Below, piece by piece: positions 1-7,080 of a DNA stretch of 9,066 bases. Position numbers and translations under genes: made by a program. Each line of letters begins with the position of its first letter. Position 1 is the first letter of the stretch. Under the pieces are notes generated by a model. It worked only from the letters and a program-made list of their open reading frames with translations. It was not told where the DNA came from and made no database searches. The stretch lies in contig CAZXEU010000041.1 in the NCBI GenBank assembly GCA_964639665.1, positions 1-9,066 of the forward strand. The letters run 5' to 3'. Origin of the DNA: CAZXEU01 sp964639665. GTDB taxonomy: Bacteria; Bacteroidota; Rhodothermia; Rhodothermales; Bin80.

Positions 1-12
1 GTAAGCGTGCGG
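1..12 (+). repeat. IS66 left terminal inverted repeat
   Basis: Bases gtaagcgtgcgg are the exact reverse complement of 2481-2492. Similarity continues imperfectly for about ten more bases inward. This is the transposase binding and cleavage end upstream of tnpA. Confidence 0.93.
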
Positions 13-36
13 CGAACTGCATCTTGATCGGGTAAC

Positions 37-72
37 GAGTTCTCGGGAAATTACTGCAAGTACCGAGAACTC
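37..72 (+). promoter_or_regulatory. Perfect 10-bp hairpin in the IS66 leader upstream of tnpA
   Basis: Bases 37-46 (gagttctcgg) pair perfectly with 63-72 (ccgagaactc), leaving a 16-nt loop. The structure lies between the left inverted repeat and the tnpA ATG at 87 and ends 14 nt before that start. In a transcript entering from outside the IS it would form close to the tnpA translation start. In other IS families similar leader hairpins damp expression from read-through transcripts. That role here is inference; a protein-binding palindrome is an alternative. Confidence 0.5.
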
Positions 73-86
73 AAATCCTGGATCGC

Positions 87-386
87 ATGGCAAGACTCAG
101 ACGTACGGCGGAAGAGATGTTTCCGTTGGTGCAGCAGTATGAGCGTAGGACCCAGACTGCCCCAGCGTTTTGTGCCGAGCACGGCATCTCGTACGCGCAG
201 CTGCTTTACTGGCGAGGGAAGTATCGTCGAGAGAACGCGGAGGCAGACGGCCAAGCGTTTGTGGAGATAAGCAGGCCTGCTGCAAGTGAGGCGGCGCAAG
301 TAGAGGTGATGTACCCGGGGGGGATGCGTGTGCGCTTTTATGCGCCGGTCTCTGCCTCGTATCTGGCTCATCTGGCACGGTCATGA
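87..386 (+). CDS. tnpA: IS66-family accessory protein TnpA
   Basis: This 99-residue protein is the first ORF of the IS66 element and one of three proteins needed for IS66 transposition in characterised members. Residues about 22-48 (TAPAFCAEHGISYAQLLYWR and following) form a predicted helix-turn-helix of the kind found in TnpA, so a DNA-binding role is likely. The C-terminal half, with a VEVMYPGGMRVRF stretch, is typical of IS66 OrfA proteins. The ATG at 87 has no strong Shine-Dalgarno sequence and follows a 10-bp leader hairpin. The stop codon overlaps the tnpB start as ATGA (383-386), suggesting translational coupling. Length is normal for the family and no damage is visible. Confidence 0.9.
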   Translation: MARLRRTAEEMFPLVQQYERRTQTAPAFCAEHGISYAQLLYWRGKYRRENAEADGQAFVEISRPAASEAAQVEVMYPGGMRVRFYAPVSASYLAHLARS

Positions 387-766
387 TCGGGTTTGGGCCT
401 TCGAGCCGGTACTTCTTCTACCGGCCGCCGGCTGACATGCGAAAGAGCTTCGACGGCCTGTGCGCCCTGGTAAAGAGCGGCATGAAGCGGGACCCGATGT
501 CGGGAGACATCTTTCTTTTTGTCAACAGGAGGCGGAGCCACCTGAAGGCTCTTTCGTGGGATCGGAACGGCTTCGCTTTGTATTATAAGCGGCTTGAGGC
601 GGGCACGTTCGAGCTGCCGAGGGACGACAAGCCGACGTGGGCGCAGGTGGTGATGTTGCTGGAGGGGGTGTCGCTGAAGACGGTCAAGTACCGGCGTCGG
701 TATGCGGTAAAGGGCCGGGAATCGACCGGATTCTATGTGGAAAATGGGATCAAGACGGGTGCATAA
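383..766 (+). CDS. tnpB: IS66-family accessory protein TnpB (IS66 Orf2-like)
   Basis: This 127-residue protein matches the IS66 Orf2 family. Its hallmarks are visible in order: RPPADMRKSFDGLCALV (about residues 14-30), DPMSGDIFLFVNRRRSHLKAL (about 37-57), WDRNGFALYYKRLEAGTFELP (about 59-79), then a VSLKTVKYRRRY segment near the C-terminus. TnpB is required with TnpA and TnpC for transposition in studied IS66 elements, but its biochemical role is not settled. It starts with an ATG inside the end of tnpA (4-nt overlap) and stops 14 nt before tnpC, so the three genes probably form one transcript. It is slightly longer than the usual 115 or so residues because of a short C-terminal extension. No frameshift is seen. 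Confidence 0.95.
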   Translation: MIGFGPSSRYFFYRPPADMRKSFDGLCALVKSGMKRDPMSGDIFLFVNRRRSHLKALSWDRNGFALYYKRLEAGTFELPRDDKPTWAQVVMLLEGVSLKTVKYRRRYAVKGRESTGFYVENGIKTGA

Positions 767-780
767 GCTGTTGAATAGTC

Positions 781-2379
781 ATGCAGACCGAGGCACATTC
801 TTCCCTCTCTTCCGCGGATGCTGACGCCCTCCAGGCGCAGCTCGCCGATGTGCTTCAGCAGAATGGTAACCTGTCCAGGAAGAACGCCAGCCAGGTTGAG
901 GAGATCAGCCAGCTGCGCAAGAAGAACGCCGAGCAGCAGCAGCAACTGAAGCTTCTTGCGAAGCAATTGGACACGCTGAAGCGCCTGTACTTTGGCCCCA
1001 AGAGCGAGCGGTACGTACTGGATACAGACCCTCTGCAGGGCCTGTTGTTTGACGACATGGAGGCCGAGGTGCCTCTGCATGAGCCCGAGCCGGAGTCAAA
1101 CGGGCAGAAGCGGAAGCGGAAGAAGCCCAAGCGGCGTCCGGACTTCGAGGATCTGCCGGATCACCTGCCCCGCGAGACGAGGGTGATCGAGCCGGACGGG
1201 GACCTTACAGGTCTGAAGTGCATCGGGGTGGAAAAGACGAAGTACCTGGAGATCGTGCCCAGCACGATGAAGGTGGTCGAGATTCATCGTCCCAAGTATG
1301 TGGAACCGGGTAATGAGGACCGGGGCGTGATCATAGGCGAGCTGCCTCCGCGGGTGGTGGACAAGGGCATGGCCGGTCCGGGCTTGCTGGCAGACGTACT
1401 GGTAAGCAAGTTCGCTGATCACCTGCCTTTGTACCGGCAGCGGCAGCGGTTGCTGCGTGAAGGCATCAAGATTGCCAAATCCACGCTGGGAGGCTGGATA
1501 GCGCAGACGGCGTGGCACCTAAGGCCACTATATGAAGCACTCAAGCGAGATGCGCTCTCCAGCGGGTATCTGCAGGCGGATGAGACGACGATCAAGGTTC
1601 AGGACCGAACGAAGTCGGGCACGACCCATCGGGGGTATTACTGGCTCTACCACACTCCGGAGCGGAAGCTGCTGGTGATGGAATATCGCGAGAGCCGTGC
1701 CCGCGCGGGTCCGGTGGCGTTCCTGCGCGGGTACAAGGGGGCACTGCAGACGGACGGGTACGTGGCCTACGACGTCTTCGATGCGCACCCGTCGATGACG
1801 GTCTACGCGTGCATGGCGCACGCGCGCCGCAAGTTCAATGACTGCCTCACGTATGAGCCCGACAAGGCCGAGCACGTGTTGAAAGAGATCCGGAAACTCT
1901 ATGCGATTGAGCGCCGGTTGCGGGAGGAAGGCGCCAGTGCGGACCGTCGGCGCGAGGTGCGTCAGGAAGAAGCCCGGCCCGTACTGGAGAAGCTGAAGCC
2001 CTGGCTGGAAGCGAACCGGGGACTGCCGAAGAGCCCGTGGGGCCAGGCGACCAGCTATACGCTCGGCCTTTGGACAAGGCTGACCCGATACCTGAATGAG
2101 GGCCTCGTCGAGCTGGACAACAACTTGATCGAGAATCAGGTGCGGCCCTTGGCTATCGGCCGCAAGAACTACCTGTTCGCCGGTTCACATGATGCGGCCC
2201 AGCGGGCTGCCATGGTCTATTCTCTACTGGGCACATGCAAGCTGCACCGCGTCAATCCGCAGGAGTGGCTGACGGACGTGCTGGAGCGCATCCCGACGCA
2301 TCCGGCCAAGCGCGTGGCCGATCTCTTGCCCCACAATTGGAAGAAGGCACGGCAAGCTGAAAAAACCAAGACTGCATAG
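781..2379 (+). CDS. tnpC: IS66-family DDE transposase TnpC
   Basis: This 532-residue protein is the catalytic transposase. Residues about 15-70 form a coiled coil with leucine heptads (ADALQAQLADVLQQN and onward), leading to the conserved RLYFGPKSER motif (68-77). A basic tract follows (KRKRKKPKRR, 110-119). The catalytic core shows the three acidic residues in family context: D267 (LQADETT), D325 (LQTDGYVAYD) and E451 (ELDNNLIENQVRPLAIGRKN). The conserved CMAHARRKF is at 344-352. The C-terminal segment (WLTDVLERI, about 496-504) matches the IS66 C-terminal domain. The Cys-rich zinc finger often found between coiled coil and core is missing: only C147 lies in the region around 130-190. The gene is intact, 14 nt after tnpB. 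Confidence 0.96.
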   Translation: MQTEAHSSLSSADADALQAQLADVLQQNGNLSRKNASQVEEISQLRKKNAEQQQQLKLLAKQLDTLKRLYFGPKSERYVLDTDPLQGLLFDDMEAEVPLHEPEPESNGQKRKRKKPKRRPDFEDLPDHLPRETRVIEPDGDLTGLKCIGVEKTKYLEIVPSTMKVVEIHRPKYVEPGNEDRGVIIGELPPRVVDKGMAGPGLLADVLVSKFADHLPLYRQRQRLLREGIKIAKSTLGGWIAQTAWHLRPLYEALKRDALSSGYLQADETTIKVQDRTKSGTTHRGYYWLYHTPERKLLVMEYRESRARAGPVAFLRGYKGALQTDGYVAYDVFDAHPSMTVYACMAHARRKFNDCLTYEPDKAEHVLKEIRKLYAIERRLREEGASADRRREVRQEEARPVLEKLKPWLEANRGLPKSPWGQATSYTLGLWTRLTRYLNEGLVELDNNLIENQVRPLAIGRKNYLFAGSHDAAQRAAMVYSLLGTCKLHRVNPQEWLTDVLERIPTHPAKRVADLLPHNWKKARQAEKTKTA

Positions 2380-2480
2380 CGGCTAGGTGCTCCCGCTCCG
2401 GCAAGCCCGCCTGGTCCTCCCCCTTCCAGCTGCGTTGCTCCCCTGCAGCTAAACCGCCGCCGCCGGATACCTGTACTTTA

Positions 2481-2492
2481 CCGCACGCTTAC
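2481..2492 (-). repeat. IS66 right terminal inverted repeat
   Basis: Bases ccgcacgcttac are the exact reverse complement of 1-12, which fixes the right end of the element 101 bp after the tnpC stop codon. The first host base is 2493. Confidence 0.93.
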
Positions 2493-2500
2493 TTATGTAT
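2493..2500. repeat. Candidate right copy of the 8-bp target-site duplication
   Basis: IS66 elements duplicate 8 bp on insertion. The eight bases next to the right end are ttatgtat. The matching copy should lie immediately left of base 1, outside the window, so the duplication is predicted and not seen. Confidence 0.4.
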
Positions 2501-2517
2501 AGCCAAACGACGGATCA

Positions 2518-5013
2518 ATGAACTTCAGACTTTTACTGACTCTTGGTACGGGTCTTGGGCTCTTGGGCCATTCAGGTTTGATTCCCGGTGCCAGGGAGGC
2601 ACACGCGCAGGTACCAAAGGTTACCGCGGGCGAGGTAGTCGACCGAGAATCTCTCAAGGGATTCGTAACGTGGGCCACGGCTGAATTTGCGGCCGTCACG
2701 GACATCAACGCCGGAACAAGGCTGTTGCAGGATTTCCGGACCGAAGGCAGCGACTGGAATGTGGGCAACATGTATCTCATACTCTTCACGACGGACGGCC
2801 ACGTCTTCATACACGGCGAAGATCCTAATCTGGACGGCAAGTACGTGGCGGGAGTGATGGATGATGACGGAACACGCGTTGTCGAACAACTGGTCACCGC
2901 TGATGCCGTGGAAGGAAAGTTCGTGGAATGGTGCTGGGACGATCCTACGGACCTGACCGATGCGCGATGCAAGGACAGCTTCGCACTCCGTTACACGTCC
3001 CTCGTAGCCGGGGTCGACCTTGTTGTGGTAGGTGGCTACTACCAGGACCTGACACATTTCGGAGAGCCGCTCCCCGAGATCCCGCTTCCGGAAGTGACTG
3101 CAGCCGACGTGGTGGACCGGGAGACACTTCGCCAGTTTGTCGAAGGCTCGATCACTTGGCTGTCCGAGCTCGTGGCACAGGTCGGTTTCACAAGGGCGAA
3201 TCAGTGGAAGGCCTTGCTTCGCGAGGAGGGTGGGCCATTCAAGTCGGGTCCCATTTACCTTTTTGTTTTTACGCCCGAGGCATATGTGATCTTCCACGGC
3301 GCGGACGCGTGGAGGGAGGGGCGAACGGTGTTGGACAACACGGACTTCCAGGGCAGGCCCTTTGTACGCGACATTGTCGCTATTGCCCAGTCCGGGGGAG
3401 GATTCGTCGAGTATTTCTGGGATGATCCGACGGTAGAAGGAGACGAGGATACTGGAACGCCCAAGGTTAGCTACGCACGTTCAGTAGAGAGCACCGTCGA
3501 TGTGTTTCAGGACTTCGAGTTCATTGTCGGCGCGGGATTCTACCGAAATTTCTCGACAGCCGAAGCCGAGGATGCATCCAAGGACTGGCTGGCTCGCTTT
3601 GGCCGGTCCGTGGCCAGCCAGGCCATGGAAATGATAGGGTACAGGGTCTCGCTAACGAACAGTCGGGATGACCACCTGGTGGTGGGTGGGCGAACGCTTA
3701 GCCTTGGTTCGTTTCTCAACCCTGCCGCCCTGGCCGCTGCTGGAGCGGCCGGACCAGCCGCTTTGCTGCCTTTGTCATCGGGGAGGCTTCTTGGTGAAAC
3801 ATCCTTCCAGGTTTCTCCCGGTGGCGCGGCTGGAGGCGGAGGCGTCGGCTTTTGGGGAGGTGGAGAATTCATGCGGTTCGACAACGATGTAGGGAGCGGA
3901 TTCAGCAAGGGTGATGTAAGCACGGCTGCGCTCGGCGCCGACTATGCATTCGGTGCGGCCATGGCCGGCGTGGCTGTGACTTACAGCCAGGGATCCGGCG
4001 ACTTTGAACTGGGGCGAGCTGGCGACGATGATGTGGGCGCTGTAACGACCACTCTTACCAGCGCCTTCCCGTATGCCCGACTTGCGATCAGCGAACGCGT
4101 TTATGCCTGGAGCGTGCTTGGCTATGGTGTGGGAACACTGAATATTGAGGGTGGAGGTGAGCAGGATCCGGAGAGTGACATCTCCATGCAGATGGCCGGC
4201 TTAGGAATGAAGGGCGCCATCGTGCCGTCACGGAATCCCCGTGACGTCGAGCTCAGTGTCCGCTCGGACGCCGTTTATGCACGGATGAATTCCGACGAGG
4301 TCGAAGGACGGAGTGAACTGGAAACGGACGTCAGCCGCATCAGGCTCGGCCTTGAGGCTTCCAAGGGGATCGAGATAGGCGCCGGGTCGATACTGGAGCC
4401 CGCCGTGCGCGCCGGCTTGCGCCACGACGGTGGGGATATCGAGACCGGGTTTGGACTGGAGGTGGGCGGCGAGGTGAAACTTGCCGCTATGAACGGTGGA
4501 CTCATCGTCAGTGTGCATGGTCGCTCGCTGGTCACGCACGAGCAGAGCGGTTATGATGAATGGGGAGTTGGAGGCAGTATTACATTCGATCCCGGGAGTC
4601 GGGGGCGTGGTTTGTCACTGGATCTGAGACCGACGTGGGGGTCAACTTCGAGCGGGTTGGCGCGACTGTGGGCGCAGGGTGCAGCAGGAATGACGGGCGA
4701 TGCTTATGGCCGACAACGGATGGACGCGGAAATCGGCTACGGAGTAGATACCCCGGGCGCCAGGGGCGTTCTTATACCGTATGCCAGGCTCACGGTGGCG
4801 CAGCAGCCAAGCCCGGAGTTCCTGGGAATGGGCGCTTTGTCGATTCCGGAGTCGCCGGCTGCGGTGAACCTCGGGACGTATGGCTACCGGCTTGGTGGCC
4901 GCCTGACGCTTGCTGATAACTTCCAGGCTAACCTGGAGGCGGGTCGTAGTGCCTGGTCAGCCTTTGGGGGCCGCGAGCATAACGCGAGGCTAAATCTGGC
5001 ACTGACCTGGTAG
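2518..5013 (+). CDS. Secreted double-Cache protein with autotransporter-like outer-membrane beta-barrel
   Basis: This 831-residue protein starts with a clear signal peptide (about 1-30, ending AHA). The ATG at 2518 is the first start after an in-frame TAG at 2500. Two tandem Cache_2-like domains follow: about 39-178 and 197-345. Both open with VVDRE-L---FV, contain a --F-HG strand, then F-VE---WDDPT (135-144 and 296-305), and close with a V-GGYYQ or VGAGFYR strand. The first has the protein's only two cysteines, C139 and C151. A helix at 355-377 beginning WLARFGRSVASQ resembles the helix preceding autotransporter-like barrels. A Gly/Ala linker (about 400-445) leads to a beta-barrel of alternating strands (about 446-831) ending LNLALTW, a C-terminal aromatic typical of BAM substrates. 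Cache domains bind small ligands such as carboxylates or amino acids; ligand and output are unknown. An IS66 sits 25 bp upstream. The domain order is unusual. Confidence 0.85.
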   Translation: MNFRLLLTLGTGLGLLGHSGLIPGAREAHAQVPKVTAGEVVDRESLKGFVTWATAEFAAVTDINAGTRLLQDFRTEGSDWNVGNMYLILFTTDGHVFIHGEDPNLDGKYVAGVMDDDGTRVVEQLVTADAVEGKFVEWCWDDPTDLTDARCKDSFALRYTSLVAGVDLVVVGGYYQDLTHFGEPLPEIPLPEVTAADVVDRETLRQFVEGSITWLSELVAQVGFTRANQWKALLREEGGPFKSGPIYLFVFTPEAYVIFHGADAWREGRTVLDNTDFQGRPFVRDIVAIAQSGGGFVEYFWDDPTVEGDEDTGTPKVSYARSVESTVDVFQDFEFIVGAGFYRNFSTAEAEDASKDWLARFGRSVASQAMEMIGYRVSLTNSRDDHLVVGGRTLSLGSFLNPAALAAAGAAGPAALLPLSSGRLLGETSFQVSPGGAAGGGGVGFWGGGEFMRFDNDVGSGFSKGDVSTAALGADYAFGAAMAGVAVTYSQGSGDFELGRAGDDDVGAVTTTLTSAFPYARLAISERVYAWSVLGYGVGTLNIEGGGEQDPESDISMQMAGLGMKGAIVPSRNPRDVELSVRSDAVYARMNSDEVEGRSELETDVSRIRLGLEASKGIEIGAGSILEPAVRAGLRHDGGDIETGFGLEVGGEVKLAAMNGGLIVSVHGRSLVTHEQSGYDEWGVGGSITFDPGSRGRGLSLDLRPTWGSTSSGLARLWAQGAAGMTGDAYGRQRMDAEIGYGVDTPGARGVLIPYARLTVAQQPSPEFLGMGALSIPESPAAVNLGTYGYRLGGRLTLADNFQANLEAGRSAWSAFGGREHNARLNLALTW

Positions 5014-5054
5014 GGCCATCGCGTCACGGACAATTCCGTTGCAGGTGATGGCCC
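5013..5054 (+). terminator. Nested hairpin after the Cache-barrel gene, possible terminator
   Basis: Bases 5013-5020 (gggccatc) pair perfectly with 5047-5054 (gatggccc), and inside them 5026-5030 (acgga) pairs with 5035-5039 (tccgt) around a 4-nt loop. The structure begins at the last base of the stop codon. There is no U-rich tract after it, so classic intrinsic termination is uncertain; mRNA 3'-end protection is an alternative. Confidence 0.4.
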
Positions 5055-5082
5055 GCATGGGGTTGACCCAGGCACTTGCGTC

Positions 5083-5177
5083 GCGGCAAAGGGGGGCACA
5101 GAAGTGCCATTGCGGCTTGGCAGCGGCGTGATGGCACATCGTGCGCGGCCAGGCAGTCGTTGCACGACCTTTGCCGC
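5083..5177. repeat. Long-range inverted repeat enclosing smaller hairpins in the convergent gap
   Basis: Bases 5083-5092 (gcggcaaagg) are the exact reverse complement of 5168-5177 (cctttgccgc). Between them 5104-5110 (gtgccat) can pair with 5131-5137 (atggcac), and 5156-5160 (gtcgt) with 5164-5168 (acgac); the last overlaps the outer arm by one base. This lies just past the symporter stop codon on the minus strand and could act in 3'-end formation from that side. No T-tract is seen, and the function is inferred only from position. Confidence 0.35.
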
Positions 5178-5196
5178 TTGTGCAGGGGCTGCAGCA

Positions 5197-7080
5197 CTAG
5201 CCATGGAAAAACGTCCGCAAGATCTTCTCCTGCGGCGGCGGTGCCAGCGTGGCCCCTATGGCGCCCAACGCCAGGGATGCAGCAAAGCCCCAGATCAGCG
5301 GGTCCAGTCCCAGCGGTCTTACGGGGGCTGTACCAGCGTACATCAGGAAACCCGCCACGTACAGCGCGACATAGGAAAGGAAGCCACCTAGCATGGACGC
5401 CAAGGCCCCCGCCGCATTGAACCGCGGCCAGTAAAGACCGAGCGCCACGGGCGCGAGAAAGGCTGCGGCCAGACCACCGCCGGCAAACACGATGATGTAC
5501 TGCAGGAACTGGGGAGGATAAAGCGCTCCCAGCGTGGCGAATGCGCCGATGACGATCATGCATGCGTAGCTCATGCGCTTCAGCGTCCGCTCACTGGCCA
5601 CAGGACGTACGTTCCGCTGGTAAATGTCCCGAACGATACTGGATGTGATCATGAGCATGAAGCTGTCCACCGTCGACATGGCCGCGGCAAAAGGGGCGGC
5701 AATAAGAATACCGGCAAGCCACGGCACGTGCGCACCGTCCGAGAGCAGATAGGCCATAACGGGCATGATACGATCCGGCGTCTGATCCAGCCCGGGAGCC
5801 AGCACGCGGGCGCAGCAGAAGATTATTACCAGCGGAAAATAAATGAGGCTGAAATAGACGGACAGCGAGGCGATGGCGCGCCTGAGCGTCACGCGCCGGG
5901 AAAAGGCCATCAGCCGGACCATGTTGCCTGGCTGTCCGGTACCCGACAGGGCCCAGAACGCAAAGAAGGAGATGGCCAGGCCAAGCGGAAGAAACCCGTC
6001 CCTGTCGTCGGCGCTTGGTCCCGGTGCCCGCACGTACACTCCCGGTGACTCGGCTCCGTGCGCATAACTGCGCACAGAAAGGATGCGGGGCGCCAGAAAT
6101 GTGGGCAGCGGGTCAGGGCTTATAGTCTCAAGCTGCTCCGGCGCAGTGATTTCAACGACCTTGACGACATTGGAAATGCTATCGCCCGGCAGGATGGTAG
6201 CCGGCTGGTTGGTCCGAAACAGCCGGGAACCCGCGTCCCCCGGCAGTTCAAACCAGGTGTCTTCCGATAGGCGGTAGCCCGCGTCGGGTGCAGCTAGCAC
6301 GGATTCAAAGACGGCCTCTCCAAGGCGGGGCGGCGTCATAGCCGAGAGCGCCCTGGTAGCCTTCTCCAAGCCCCCGGTCTGGTGCAGCGCCAGGCCGAGC
6401 ATGACAAGCACACCGAATAGCATGACGAAACCCTGCAGTATATCGGTCCAGACCACGGCCCGGAACCCCCCGAAGGTCGTATAGACGACCACAAGAAGAG
6501 CAAACAGCAGCAGTCCCAGCACGTACTCGCTGCTGACGCCAGCCGGGATGAGGTCCTGGGCCAGGGTGGCAAGCGCAAAGGCCGTGCGCTGAAAGAGGGC
6601 CGTCTCGCCCAGGAGCTGCTGCATGATCAGAGCGGCAAGCGTGAATTGGGGCACGAGATAGACCGTAAGCATCAGCGCCAGTAACACTGTGCTCACCAGA
6701 GCCAGGAGAGGACTGCCGAATCGCTCGCGAAGGATGTCCGGAACCGTGATGGCGCCGGTTTTCCTTGCTACCAGGTTCAGCCGCTTGCCGAGCAGCCCCA
6801 TCCCGCACAACGGGAAGATCATGTAGCTTGCGATCCACAGGGCCAGGACCCAGCCATGGGCATAGATAAGCGAGGGAAAGCCAGCGAATGATCCGGCGGA
6901 GGCGCTTGTGGCGCCGAAGGTGAGCGCGAGCGCGATCATGCCGAGACCGCGACTACCCAGGAAGTACTCGCTCAGGAATGACCTTTTCTTGAGCGTCCGA
7001 TGCGACAGCCATGCAAGCGCCAGTACCACGGCCGTGTAGGCCACAAACAGGACCAGGGAACTGTCTGTGCCGCTACCCAT
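5197..7080 (-). CDS. PanF-like sodium:solute symporter with an enlarged extracytoplasmic loop
   Basis: This 627-residue integral inner-membrane protein of the sodium:solute symporter family is predicted to couple Na+ entry to uptake of a small organic solute. Family marks are SEYFLGSRGLG (37-47), YTTFGGFRAVVWTDILQGFVMLFG (200-223), and AAPFAAAMSTVDSFML (461-476), where S469 and T470 fall at the expected Na+ site. The first two resemble the pantothenate transporter PanF, as does the small YhdT-like gene just upstream. Pantothenate is not proven as substrate. It is about 140 residues longer than E. coli PanF (483), mostly because a hydrophilic stretch at about 236-362 separates two helices where family topology predicts an extracytoplasmic loop. 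The ATG overlaps the preceding gene by 8 nt; it is last in its operon. Confidence 0.88.
   Translation of the reverse strand: MGSGTDSSLVLFVAYTAVVLALAWLSHRTLKKRSFLSEYFLGSRGLGMIALALTFGATSASAGSFAGFPSLIYAHGWVLALWIASYMIFPLCGMGLLGKRLNLVARKTGAITVPDILRERFGSPLLALVSTVLLALMLTVYLVPQFTLAALIMQQLLGETALFQRTAFALATLAQDLIPAGVSSEYVLGLLLFALLVVVYTTFGGFRAVVWTDILQGFVMLFGVLVMLGLALHQTGGLEKATRALSAMTPPRLGEAVFESVLAAPDAGYRLSEDTWFELPGDAGSRLFRTNQPATILPGDSISNVVKVVEITAPEQLETISPDPLPTFLAPRILSVRSYAHGAESPGVYVRAPGPSADDRDGFLPLGLAISFFAFWALSGTGQPGNMVRLMAFSRRVTLRRAIASLSVYFSLIYFPLVIIFCCARVLAPGLDQTPDRIMPVMAYLLSDGAHVPWLAGILIAAPFAAAMSTVDSFMLMITSSIVRDIYQRNVRPVASERTLKRMSYACMIVIGAFATLGALYPPQFLQYIIVFAGGGLAAAFLAPVALGLYWPRFNAAGALASMLGGFLSYVALYVAGFLMYAGTAPVRPLGLDPLIWGFAASLALGAIGATLAPPPQEKILRTFFHG

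Larger units (their letters stand above)
1..2492 (+). mobile_element. Complete IS66-family insertion sequence
   Basis: The element is bounded by perfect 12-bp inverted repeats, 1-12 (gtaagcgtgcgg) and 2481-2492 (ccgcacgcttac). The GTAAGCG...CGCTTAC ends are characteristic of IS66. It carries the three standard genes in order, tnpA, tnpB and tnpC, all intact, and its length of about 2.5 kb is normal for the family. The non-coding 3' part (2380-2480) holds only a weak 6-bp hairpin (2428-2433 with 2445-2450). IS66 makes 8-bp target duplications; the right-hand candidate is 2493-2500, but the left copy would lie outside the window because the element starts exactly at base 1. All three genes are open, so the copy looks potentially active or recently inserted. 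Confidence 0.95.

Noticed and set aside
733..1130. Open minus-strand frames opposite the start of tnpC
   Set aside because: They lie wholly opposite a well-supported transposase gene, have low-complexity Leu/Ser/Cys-rich translations and match no family I recognise.
2477..2503. A strong outward promoter at the right end of the IS
   Set aside because: The hexamers are only partial matches and the 15-bp spacing is poor, so it is not listed as a feature and is mentioned only as a possibility.
2572..3297. A 241-residue open frame on the minus strand opposite the Cache domains
   Set aside because: The plus-strand protein has a signal peptide and repeated domain motifs; the antisense frame has no recognisable motif and reflects GC-rich codon bias.
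5024..5563. A 179-residue minus-strand frame overlapping the end of the symporter gene
   Set aside because: It is an alternative frame of the symporter's last part, with an Arg/His/Cys-rich translation and no domain.
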